From NCBI GenBank assembly GCA_050743125.1, contig JBOGEB010000096.1, positions 1-15,239 of the forward strand: a stretch of 15,239 nucleotides of DNA, written 5' to 3'. The notes below the pieces were generated by a model. That model worked only from the letters and a program-made list of their open reading frames with translations, made no database searches and was not told the DNA's origin. This document shows positions 7,969-14,403 of this stretch, piece after piece. Position 1 is the first letter of the stretch, and every line of letters starts with the position of its first letter. The translations under genes were made by a program, and so were the position numbers. The stretch comes from JBOGEB01 sp050743125. Lineage in GTDB: Bacteria; Actinomycetota; Nitriliruptoria; Euzebyales; Egibacteraceae.

Positions 7969-8681
7969 CCGGCGGGCGGCTGACCGGCGTCGGCGTCGGC
8001 CCCGGCGACCCCGAGCTCGTCACGGTGAAGGCGGTGCGGGTGCTCCGCGAGGCTGACGTGGTGTTCGTCCCGGTCTCGGCGAGCGGCGAGCCGGGGTACG
8101 CCGAGGGCGTGGTCCGCGCGCACGCGAGCCGGCCGATCGAGCGCCTGACGTTTGCGCTGGGCGACGACCTGGTCAGAGGAGCCGGGGGCAAGCCTCCGGG
8201 GGCCGGTCGCGAGGCGAGCTGGGAGGCGGCCGGCCGCGCGGTCGCCGCCGCGGTCGCCGGCGGGGCGTGGGCGGCGTTCGCGACGATCGGCGACCCGAAC
8301 CTCTACTCGACCTTTACGTACCTCGCCCGGCGCCTGCCTCCGGAGGTGACGGTCGACACTGTGCCCGGGATCACCGCGTTCCAGGACCTCGCCGCGCGCA
8401 GCGGCACCGTCCTGGCCGAGGGCGCGCAGACGCTCGCGCTGCTGCCGTTCACGGCCGGCCCGGAGCGTCTCGGCGCAGCGCTGGACACCTTCGACACCGT
8501 CGTGACCTACAAGGGCGGCCGCTGTCTGCCGGGTCTTCGCGAGCTGCTCGCCAAGGCCGGCCGCCTCGACCAGGCGGTGTTCGGCGCCAGACTGGGCCTG
8601 GACGGCGAGCAGGTCGGTCCGCTGCCGGACGGCCCCGCGCCGTACCTGTCGACCGTGATCGTCGCGAGAGGACACCGATGA
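7965..8681 (+). CDS. cobI: Precorrin-2 C20-methyltransferase
   Basis: The 238-residue SAM-dependent uroporphyrinogen-III methyltransferase-family enzyme methylates C20 of precorrin-2 (or its cobalt form, CbiL). The start has the family glycine loop GVGVGPGDPELVTVKAVRVL. FATIGDPNLYSTFTYL, about residues 105-120, is the second signature of the C20-specific group, and VDTVPGITAFQDLAA follows. It is a stand-alone CobI, not the CobI-CobJ fusion found in mycobacteria. CobJ is instead fused to CbiG downstream. ATG 7965 overlaps the cobB stop by 4 nt. Residues about 72-81 (GAGGKPPGAG) look like a short insertion between conserved segments and coincide with a DNA hairpin at 8182-8199. Confidence 0.93.
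   Translation: MTGGRLTGVGVGPGDPELVTVKAVRVLREADVVFVPVSASGEPGYAEGVVRAHASRPIERLTFALGDDLVRGAGGKPPGAGREASWEAAGRAVAAAVAGGAWAAFATIGDPNLYSTFTYLARRLPPEVTVDTVPGITAFQDLAARSGTVLAEGAQTLALLPFTAGPERLGAALDTFDTVVTYKGGRCLPGLRELLAKAGRLDQAVFGARLGLDGEQVGPLPDGPAPYLSTVIVARGHR
8182..8199. repeat. Short GC-rich hairpin inserted in cobI
   Basis: CCGGGGGC (8182-8189) pairs with GCCTCCGG (8192-8199) across an AA loop, eight pairs including one G-T wobble. The surrounding bases encode GAGGKPPGAG, a stretch not expected between the conserved FALGDD and the SWEAAGRAV helix of CobI. It may be a decayed small palindromic repeat. Confidence 0.5.
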
Positions 8682-9448
8682 CCTTCCCTGGCAAGGTCTG
8701 GTTCGTCGGCGCCGGCCCGGGCGCGGCCGACCTCCTCACGCTGCGCGGCGCCCGTGTGATCGCCGAGGCCGACGCCGTGATCTGGGCCGCGAGCCTGGTG
8801 CACCCGGACGTGGTCGCCGGCGCGCGGCCGGACGCCGAGGTGCTCGACTCGTCGCGGCTCACGCTCGAGGAGATCTGCGCCGTGTACGACCGCGCGGCGG
8901 CCGAGGGGCTTCAGGTCGCGCGGGTCCACTCGGGCGACCCGGCGATCTACGGCGCGATCGGCGAGCAGATCGAGGCATGCAAGACGCGGGGCCTCGCGTG
9001 GGAGATCGTGCCCGGCGTGTCGTCGCTCGGCGCGGCCGCCGCGGCGATCGGCCGGGAGCTCACCGTCCCCGAGGTCGCCCAGTCGGTGATCCTCACCCGC
9101 CTGCCCACGGCCACACCGATGCCGGCGGGCGAGGAGGTCCGCGCCCTCGCGCGGCACGGCGCGACGATGGCGCTGTTCCTGTCGGCCAAGCGCGGCCGGA
9201 GGCTCCAGGAGGAGCTGCTCGCAGGCGGCTACCCGCCGGACACCCCGTGCGCGGTCGTCTACCGGGCGACCTGGCCCGACGAGGCGGTATACCGCTGCCG
9301 GCTCGACGCGCTTGCCCGGACCCTTCGGGACGCCCGGCTCCACAAGCACACGCTGATCCTCGTCGGCCCGGCGCTCGACGCCGAGGGCCGGCGAAGCCAC
9401 CTCTACGATCCCGAGTTCGGCCATGAGCTCCGGCCTGCACGAGCCTGA
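8678..9448 (+). CDS. cobM: Precorrin-4 C11-methyltransferase
   Basis: The 256-residue SAM-dependent methyltransferase of the corrin methylase family adds the methyl group at C11 of precorrin-4 (CbiF for the cobalt form). Signatures are VWFVGAGPGAADLLTLRGARVI at the start, VIWAASLVHPDVV, RVHSGDPAIYGAIGEQ (about residues 83-98), and EIVPGVSSLGAAAAAIGRELTVPEVAQSVILTR in segments typical of CobM. ILVGPAL closes the domain near the C-terminus. ATG 8678 overlaps the cobI stop (ATGA). The gene ends 26 bases inside the next gene, the longest overlap in the window. Length is normal for the family. CobJ and CobI are excluded by the SLVHPDVV segment. Confidence 0.95.
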   Translation: MTFPGKVWFVGAGPGAADLLTLRGARVIAEADAVIWAASLVHPDVVAGARPDAEVLDSSRLTLEEICAVYDRAAAEGLQVARVHSGDPAIYGAIGEQIEACKTRGLAWEIVPGVSSLGAAAAAIGRELTVPEVAQSVILTRLPTATPMPAGEEVRALARHGATMALFLSAKRGRRLQEELLAGGYPPDTPCAVVYRATWPDEAVYRCRLDALARTLRDARLHKHTLILVGPALDAEGRRSHLYDPEFGHELRPARA

Positions 9449-10670
9449 CCTCCCCCGCACCGCCAAGGTGCGGACCGGGCCGCTGCGCAGCGGCTGGACG
9501 ACGGGGACCTGCTCGGCGGCGGCGGCGAAGGCCGCGGCGGTCCTCCTGGCCGGCGGCCCGCGGCCCGTAGAGATCGCGGTCGGCTTGCCGGGCGGTCAAC
9601 GGGTGACGTTCGCTGTGGCACACGCGGTGCAGGGTGACGGCTGGGCCGAGGCCGTGGTGATCAAGGACGCTGGCGACGACCCGGACGTGACCCACGGCGC
9701 GCACCTGACCGTGCGCCTGCGCGTGGCCGCCGAACCCGGCATCCAGTACCGCGCTGGCGAGGGCGTGGGGACGGTGACGAAGCCCGGCCTGGGCCTGGAG
9801 GTCGGCGGCCCCGCGATCAACCCGGTCCCGCGCGCGCAGATCGCGGCGGCGATCGGGGAGGTCCTCGACCTTGACCGGAATGGCGTCGTCTGCGAGATCC
9901 GCGTCCCCGGCGGTGAGCGGATGGCCCGGAAGACGACGAACGCGCGGCTCGGCGTCCTCGGCGGGATCTCGATCCTCGGCACGACCGGGATCGTCCGGCC
10001 GTTCTCGACCGCCTCGTGGCGCGCCTCCGTCGTCCAAGCGATCGATGTGCTGGCCGCGCAGGGTCTCGACACCGTCGTGCTGTCCACCGGCGGGCGGACC
10101 GAGCAGGCCGCCATGCGGCTCCTCCCTGACCTGCCTGAGGTCTGCTTCGTCGAGGTCGGCGACTTCACCGGCGCCGCGCTCCGCCAGGCGGTCGCGGACG
10201 GGGTGCGGCGCTGCGTCTTCGTCGGGATGGCCGGCAAGCTCGCGAAGCTCGCCGCCGGGGTCATGATGACCCACTACACCCGGTCGAAGGTCGATCTGGG
10301 GCTGCTCGCCGAGATCTGCGCGGAGGCCGGGGGCACCGCCGAGGCCGTGGCGGAGGTCGCCCAGGCGAACACCGCCCGCCACGCCTACGAGCTGATGCGC
10401 GCGTACGGCGTCGACCGGGGGCCGAGCCTGCTCTGCGACCGCGTGGCCGCCAACCTGGAGCGCTTCGCCGAGGGGCACGTGAGCGCCGACGTCGTCATGG
10501 TCGACTTCGACAGCCTGGAGCCGGTCGGGGCGAGCAAGGGGTGGCTCCAGCGGGTGAGGAGGGCGCGCCAGCGCCCGACGGTGGGTGGGGATTCACCATG
10601 GGTGAGGAGGGCGCGCCCGCGCCCGACGGCAAAGACGAGGGGCTTCGCCCCGGATGGAGATTCACCATGA
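9423..10670 (+). CDS. cbiD: Cobalt-precorrin-5B C1-methyltransferase with repeat-derived tail
   Basis: The 415-residue CbiD adds the C1 methyl in the anaerobic-type pathway and replaces CobF. The N-terminal LRSGWTTGTCSAAAAKAAA, the segment GVGTVTKPGLGLEVGGPAINP, VLSTGGRTEQAAMRLLP and KLAKLAAGVMMTHYTRSKVDL are family blocks. ATG 9423 lies inside cobM. GTG 9468 (before RTGPLRSGWTTG) is a credible alternative that would remove the cobM overlap. The normal CbiD fold should end soon after VMVDFDSLEPVG (about residue 370). The last 45 or so residues are a basic, repetitive tail (WVRRARPRPT-like units) encoded by the imperfect 48-nt repeat at 10553-10669. The stop codon overlaps the cobL start by 4 nt, so the repeat is read in two frames by two genes if upstream cobL starts are used. 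Confidence 0.94.
   Translation: MSSGLHEPDLPRTAKVRTGPLRSGWTTGTCSAAAAKAAAVLLAGGPRPVEIAVGLPGGQRVTFAVAHAVQGDGWAEAVVIKDAGDDPDVTHGAHLTVRLRVAAEPGIQYRAGEGVGTVTKPGLGLEVGGPAINPVPRAQIAAAIGEVLDLDRNGVVCEIRVPGGERMARKTTNARLGVLGGISILGTTGIVRPFSTASWRASVVQAIDVLAAQGLDTVVLSTGGRTEQAAMRLLPDLPEVCFVEVGDFTGAALRQAVADGVRRCVFVGMAGKLAKLAAGVMMTHYTRSKVDLGLLAEICAEAGGTAEAVAEVAQANTARHAYELMRAYGVDRGPSLLCDRVAANLERFAEGHVSADVVMVDFDSLEPVGASKGWLQRVRRARQRPTVGGDSPWVRRARPRPTAKTRGFAPDGDSP
10553..10669 (+). repeat. Imperfect 48-nt tandem repeat at the cbiD/cobL junction
   Basis: A 29-base core (10553-10581) recurs 48 bases later at 10601-10629 with one change (A to C at its 18th base). Each copy is followed by ATTCACCATG (10591-10600 and 10660-10669). 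In the second copy an extra segment sits between core and ATTCACC and includes a small hairpin, GGGGC-TTC-GCCCC (10639-10651). A 48-nt unit keeps both the cbiD frame and the cobL frame open. In the cbiD frame it encodes related units ending GGDSP and DGDSP. Confidence 0.9.
10587..10600 (+). promoter_or_regulatory. Duplicated ribosome-binding site and start codon of cobL
   Basis: GGGG followed by ATTCACC and ATG 10598 copies the real cobL initiation region (GGAGATTCACC, ATG 10667). ATG 10598 is in the cobL frame and would add 23 residues. The motif MITVIGLG at 10667 is the normal start of the CbiE domain, so 10667 is preferred. Whether both are used is not visible. Confidence 0.5.
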
Positions 10671-11872
10671 TCACGGTGATCGGTCTCGGCGAGCATCCGC
10701 TCGGGGAACGGGGGGTCGAGGCGCTGGGTGAGGCCGCCCTCGTCGTGGGCGGGCGCCGCCACCTCGACGCGGTCGCTGAGCTGCCCCCACGGCGTCGCGA
10801 GATCGAGCTGCGCGGCGACCTTTCCCTGGCGCTCAACGCGGTCGCCTCCGACCCCGGTCCCACGGTCGTGCTCGCCTCCGGGGACCCGGGCTTCTTCGGC
10901 ATCGTGCGGGTCCTCGCCGAGCGTTTCGGCGCTGAGGCGCTCCGAGTGGTCCCCGCCGTGTCCGCCGTCGCCTCGTCGTTCGCCCGGGTGGGCTCGAGTT
11001 GGGACGACGCCGTCGTGGCCTCTGCGCACGGCCGCGACCCCAGGATTGCGGTCAACCTCTGCCGGCGGTACCCGAAGGTCGCGGTGCTGACGAGCCCCGC
11101 GTTCGGGCCGGCCGCGCTCGCCGGGGCGCTGCGCCACCTCGACCGCACGCTCGTCGTCGTCGAGCACGTCGGGGCAGCCGCCGAGCGCGTCACCACGGGC
11201 ACGCCCGCAGCGATCGCGTCGAAGACGTTCTCGGATCCCAACGTCGTGCTCTGCCTCGACCCCCAGGCGCCAGCGGCCGGCAAGGCCGTTCGCTGGCCGC
11301 CCCGCCCCACCCCGCAGCGGTGGGCACTGCCCGAGGACGCCTTCGACCACCGGGACGGGATGATCACGAAGGCCGAGGTCCGGGCACTCGCGTTGGCGTG
11401 GCTCGGGCCGGGCCCCGGCGACCTCGTCTGGGACGTCGGGGCCGGCAGCGGCGCGGTCGCGATCGAGGCGGCTCGGCTCGGCGCCGCGGTGATCGCCATC
11501 GACGCCGATCCTGCACAGTGCAGGCGGGTGCGGGCGAACGCCGTGGGACACGGAGTTCCGGTGGAGGTCGTCGAGGGCGGGGCGACGGCGGTGCTCGCCG
11601 GGCTGCCCGACCCCGACGCGGTGTTCGTGGGTGGGGGCGGCGCGCTGCTCGCCGGGATCGTCCAAGTCGCCGCCCACCGCGTGCGCCGTGTCGTCGTGGT
11701 CACGCTCGCGACCGTCGAGCGGGTCGGCCCGGTCTGCCAGCTCCTCGACGAGGCCGGCCTCCACGTCGAAGGCGCGCAGCTGGCCGCTGCCCGTCTCACG
11801 CCCTTCTCCACCGGCACCCGCCTGGCCGCGGTGAACCCGGTGTTCCTGCTCAGCGGGCGGCGGGTTCGATGA
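10667..11872 (+). CDS. cobL: Precorrin-6Y C5,15-methyltransferase (decarboxylating), CbiE-CbiT fusion
   Basis: The 401-residue bifunctional CobL methylates C5 and C15 and removes the acetate at C12. The N-terminal CbiE domain (about 1-205) has MITVIGLGEHPL, LASGDPGFFGI and the family's AHGRDP segment. The C-terminal CbiT domain (about 215-401) has the SAM-binding loop WDVGAGSGAVAIEAARLG (Asp256), and GGGGALLAGI follows. The two domains are joined by a short Pro-rich linker (WPPRPTPQRW). ATG 10667 overlaps the cbiD stop by 4 nt and follows GGAG at 10656-10659. In-frame starts further up (ATG 10598, GTG 10541) lie in the repeat region and would add low-complexity residues (GEEGAPAPDG units). 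The stop overlaps the next start (ATGA). Confidence 0.95.
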   Translation: MITVIGLGEHPLGERGVEALGEAALVVGGRRHLDAVAELPPRRREIELRGDLSLALNAVASDPGPTVVLASGDPGFFGIVRVLAERFGAEALRVVPAVSAVASSFARVGSSWDDAVVASAHGRDPRIAVNLCRRYPKVAVLTSPAFGPAALAGALRHLDRTLVVVEHVGAAAERVTTGTPAAIASKTFSDPNVVLCLDPQAPAAGKAVRWPPRPTPQRWALPEDAFDHRDGMITKAEVRALALAWLGPGPGDLVWDVGAGSGAVAIEAARLGAAVIAIDADPAQCRRVRANAVGHGVPVEVVEGGATAVLAGLPDPDAVFVGGGGALLAGIVQVAAHRVRRVVVVTLATVERVGPVCQLLDEAGLHVEGAQLAAARLTPFSTGTRLAAVNPVFLLSGRRVR

Positions 11873-13539
11873 TCCGGGTCGTGGCGGCGACCAGCGCCGG
11901 CCGCCGTCTGGCCGCCGACGTCGCCAGGCACCTCGACGGCCAGGTGGTCGACGGCCCCGCCCGTGAGGCGGTCCCGAAGGCGTGGCGCGAGGCGGACCAG
12001 GTCGTCCTGGTCATGGCCGTCGGCGCGGCGGTCAGGCTGCTCGCCCGGATGCTCGGCGACAAGCGCACCGACCCGGGGGTCGTGTGCCTCGACGACGCCG
12101 GCCGGTTCACGATCCCGCTGGTCGGCGGCCATGAGGGCGGGGCGAACGCGCTCGCCGAGCGGATCGCCGCGTACCTCGGCGCCACGCCGGTCGTGACCAC
12201 GGCGACCGACACACGCGGCCTGCTCGGCCTCGCGGACCTCGGCCTGCCCGTCGATCCCGAGGTCTGCGACCTCGCGGCTGTCGGCGGCGCGCTCGTCTCC
12301 GGCGAGCCGGTCCACCTGCTCGCCGCGCCGCGCTGGCCGCTCGGGCCGCTGCCCGAGACGGTTGTCGAGGTGGCCGATCCTGCTGCGCCGCTCGTGTGGG
12401 TCACCGACCGGCTTGTCGACCCGCCGCGCCCGGCGGTCGTGCTCCGCCCGCCGTCGCTCGTGGTGGGGGTTGGCGCGAGCCGCGGCGTCACCGCCGACGA
12501 GGTCAGCGCGCTCGTCGAGGGCGCTTTGGCCGAGGCCGGCCTGTCCTCGCGCTCGGTGCACTGCGTCGCCACGGTCGACGCGAAGGCGGACGAGGCAGGG
12601 ATCGGCGAGGTGGCGGCGCGGCTCGGCGTGCCGCTGGTGGCCCTGCCCGCCGCTCGCCTGGCGGTGATCCCGGTGCCCCATCCCAGCGCGGTCGTCGCCG
12701 CCGCGGTCGGCACGCCGAGCGTCGCCGAGGCCGCCGCGCTCCATCTCGGCGGCGAGCTGCTCGTCGCCAAGCGCAAGAGCCCAATGGCGACCGTCGCGGT
12801 CGCGCGCCGGCCGGCGCGGGGCGCGTTGACGCTGGTGAGCCTCGGCCCCGGCACCCCGTCGGCCATCACGGACCAGGCGCGCGCGGCGTTGCGCCGCGCC
12901 GAGGTCGTCATCGGCTACGGCCCGTACGTCGACCAGGCAGGGCCGCTGCTCCGCCGCGGTACCCGCTGCGAGCGGTACGACCTCGGCGAGGAGGTGCGCC
13001 GAGCGTGCCGCGCGGTCGAGCTCGCGCGCGAGGGGCGGCGGGTCGCGCTCGTGTCCGGTGGTGACGTCGGGGTGTACGCGATGGCGTCGCCGACCCTCGA
13101 GCGCTGCGGCGGCGACCTCGACGTCGAGGTCGTGCCCGGGGTCACCGCGGCGGGCGCCGCGGCGGCGGCGCTCGGGTCGCCGCTCGGCCACGACCACTGC
13201 GCGATCTCGCTGTCCGACCTGTTGACGCCGTGGGCGGTGATCCGGCGCCGGATCAAGGCCGCCGCCGAGGGCGACCTCGTGATCAGCTTCTACAACCCCC
13301 GGAGCCGGCTGCGGGACTGGCAGCTCGCCGAGGCGCGCCTGGAGCTGCTGGAGCACCGCACCCCCGACACGCCCGTCGGCGTGGTCGCCGACGTGACCCG
13401 CCCGGGGCAGCGCGTCCGCTGCTGCACGCTCGGCACGCTGGATCCCCACGACGTCGACATGCGCACGGTGGTCGTGGTCGGCAACTCGCAGACCCGGATG
13501 GTCGCCGGCCGCATGGTGACCCCTCGGGGCTACCAGTGA
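11869..13539 (+). CDS. cbiG-cobJ: CbiG-CobJ fusion: cobalt-precorrin-5A hydrolase / precorrin-3B C17-methyltransferase
   Basis: The 556-residue fusion acts at ring contraction. The N-terminal CbiG part (about 1-310) opens the delta-lactone with loss of acetaldehyde. It contains LVMAVGAAVRLLARMLGDKRTDPGVV in segments, GGHEGGANALAERIA, VVTTATDT, and the CbiG C-domain motifs VGVGASRGV and VATVDAKADEAGI. The CobJ/CbiH part begins near residue 318 (LTLVSLGPGTPSAIT) and has IGYGPYVDQ, SGGDVGVYAM, EVVPGVTAAGAAAAALGSPLGHD in segments, and VISFYNPRSR. It methylates C17 and contracts the ring. The usual GDP or GDA of the glycine motif reads GDV here. CobG, the oxygen-dependent partner of CobJ in the aerobic route, is not in the window, so the anaerobic-type mechanism is more likely. 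ATG 11869 overlaps cobL by 4 nt. The ferredoxin gene starts in the last codons. Confidence 0.94.
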   Translation: MIRVVAATSAGRRLAADVARHLDGQVVDGPAREAVPKAWREADQVVLVMAVGAAVRLLARMLGDKRTDPGVVCLDDAGRFTIPLVGGHEGGANALAERIAAYLGATPVVTTATDTRGLLGLADLGLPVDPEVCDLAAVGGALVSGEPVHLLAAPRWPLGPLPETVVEVADPAAPLVWVTDRLVDPPRPAVVLRPPSLVVGVGASRGVTADEVSALVEGALAEAGLSSRSVHCVATVDAKADEAGIGEVAARLGVPLVALPAARLAVIPVPHPSAVVAAAVGTPSVAEAAALHLGGELLVAKRKSPMATVAVARRPARGALTLVSLGPGTPSAITDQARAALRRAEVVIGYGPYVDQAGPLLRRGTRCERYDLGEEVRRACRAVELAREGRRVALVSGGDVGVYAMASPTLERCGGDLDVEVVPGVTAAGAAAAALGSPLGHDHCAISLSDLLTPWAVIRRRIKAAAEGDLVISFYNPRSRLRDWQLAEARLELLEHRTPDTPVGVVADVTRPGQRVRCCTLGTLDPHDVDMRTVVVVGNSQTRMVAGRMVTPRGYQ

Positions 13540-13712
13540 CCACCTTCGCCGTGACCGCGGCGTGTGTCGGGTGTGGCGCGTGCCTGCGCACCTGCCCGGA
13601 GCGGGCGATCCGCGCCACGTCGGGCGGCCTCGTCGTGCTGACGACCTGCACCGCATGCGGAGAGTGCGCGGAGATCTGCCCCGTCGACGCGTGTGTGGAG
13701 GTACGTCGGTGA
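13536..13712 (+). CDS. Small 2[4Fe-4S] ferredoxin in the cobalamin operon
   Basis: This 58-residue protein has two complete C-x2-C-x2-C-x3-C-P motifs: CVGCGACLRTCP (residues 10-21) and CTACGECAEICP. It is almost nothing but a bacterial-type two-cluster ferredoxin fold. GTG 13536 gives a GTGA overlap with the cbiG-cobJ stop, and the stop overlaps the cobH start the same way, so it is made together with the ring-contraction enzyme and precorrin-8X mutase. By family knowledge it carries low-potential electrons. A likely use in this setting is reduction of a corrin intermediate or of cobalt, or support of an Fe-S enzyme, but the sequence does not name the partner. Some CbiH proteins carry a C-terminal Fe-S domain, which makes CobJ a reasonable candidate. 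Confidence 0.88.
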   Translation: MTTFAVTAACVGCGACLRTCPERAIRATSGGLVVLTTCTACGECAEICPVDACVEVRR

Positions 13713-14403
13713 GCAGGCTCGTTCACCCGATCGAGGCCGAGTCCTACCGGCGGCTGCGCGCCGCCGTCGACCTGTCGGGGCTGGCGCCGCTGTCTCGCGC
13801 GGTGGCCGAGCGGGTCATCCACGCGAGCGCCGACCTCGAGTACGCGCGGGACCTCGTCTTCGACGAGGACGCGCTGCGCCGGGGCCGCAGCGCGCTCCAG
13901 GCCGGCGCGCCGGTCGTGGTCGACACCCGCATGGTCGCCGCCGGCCTGGACNNNNNNNNNNNNNNNNNNNNNNNNNNNNNNNNNNNNNNNNNNNNNNNNN
14001 NNNNNNNNNNNNNNNNNNNNNNNNNNNNNNNNNNNNNNNNNNNNNNNNNNNGCCCCCTGCACGGGGGGACTCCCCCCAGCCCCCTGCACGGGGGGACTCC
14101 CCCCAGCCCCCTGCAGACGGGCAGAGCCGTAGCGCTGCTGGGATCCGCCGCGCCGCGGCACGAGCCGGCGCCGGCGCGGTCTACGTGATCGGATGCGCGC
14201 CGACCGCGCTCGTTGCGCTGCTCGACCTCGACGCCGAGCCCGCCCTCGTCATCGGCCTGCCCGTCGGGTTCGTCGGCGCGGTCGAGGCCAAGCAGGCCCT
14301 GCGGCAGGCCGGCCTGCCGGCCTGCACGAACCGCGGCCCCAAGGGCGGCTCTGCGGTCGCCGCGGCCGCCCTCAACGCGCTGCGCTACTGGGAGCCGGAG
14401 TGA
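13709..14403 (+). CDS. cobH: Precorrin-8X methylmutase, interrupted by an assembly gap
   Basis: CobH/CbiC moves the methyl group from C11 to C12 to give hydrogenobyrinic acid. The first 81 residues (13709-13951) include HPIEAESYRRL and VIHASADLEYARDLVF, with the catalytic His at residue 38, and stop at VDTRMVAAGLD. After the gap the family C-terminus is intact: SRSAAGIRRAA, YVIGCAPTALVALL, ALVIGLPVGFVGAVEAK and TNRGPKGGSAVAAAALNAL. The two halves lie in different frames if the gap is taken as exactly 100 bases. Gap size is arbitrary, so this is not evidence of a frameshift. About 25-30 family residues are missing. Immediately after the gap an in-frame 27-nt tandem repeat encodes PPARGDSPQ twice, just before SRSAA, where the family has no such segment. 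The stop overlaps the cbiX start (GTGA). Confidence 0.9.
13952..14051. other. Assembly gap of 100 Ns within cobH
   Basis: Exactly 100 unknown bases, the usual placeholder for a gap of unestimated size. It abuts a tandem repeat on its right side, the most likely reason assembly failed here. True length and repeat copy number are unknown. Confidence 0.99.
14052..14115 (+). repeat. 27-nt tandem repeat in cobH at the gap edge
   Basis: Two full 27-base units (14052-14078, 14079-14105) and the first ten bases of a third (14106-14115). Each unit contains CCCCC-TGCAC-GGGGG followed by ACTCCCCCC, so it is internally self-complementary. The 27-nt length keeps frame and adds nine residues per copy to CobH. 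More copies may lie in the gap. Confidence 0.93.

Noticed and set aside
11510..11524. Inverted repeat CCTGCAC-A-GTGCAGG in cobL
   Set aside because: Only 7 bp. The encoded residues (ADPAQCRR) fit the CbiT methyltransferase without an insertion, so chance is enough.
10999..11868. Upstream extension of the cbiG-cobJ frame into cobL
   Set aside because: The translation upstream of ATG 11869 is Arg-rich shadow of cobL. CbiG begins naturally at MIRVVAATSAGRR, with an ATGA overlap.
12870..12900. GC-rich hairpin GCGCGGCG-TTG-CGCCGCGC near the start of the CobJ domain
   Set aside because: It encodes a conserved Ala/Arg helix (AALRRAEVVIG) with no extra residues; expected by chance in such GC-rich coding DNA.
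10495..13656. 1053-codon open frame on the minus strand, and similar long minus-strand frames at 131-1789 and 1811-3670
   Set aside because: High GC gives long antisense shadow frames. They lack recognisable domains, are rich in Arg, Gly and Pro, and lie opposite clearly conserved cobalamin genes.
13283..14161. Open frames running through the N gap on either strand, with Gly/Pro repeats such as GGVPPCRGL
   Set aside because: Translation of unknown bases and of the 27-nt repeat in wrong frames. The CobH C-terminus fixes the real frame.
13709..14403. Apparent frame change between the two halves of cobH
   Set aside because: The 100 Ns are a placeholder of arbitrary length, so the frame relation across them carries no information. 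I do not call a pseudogene.
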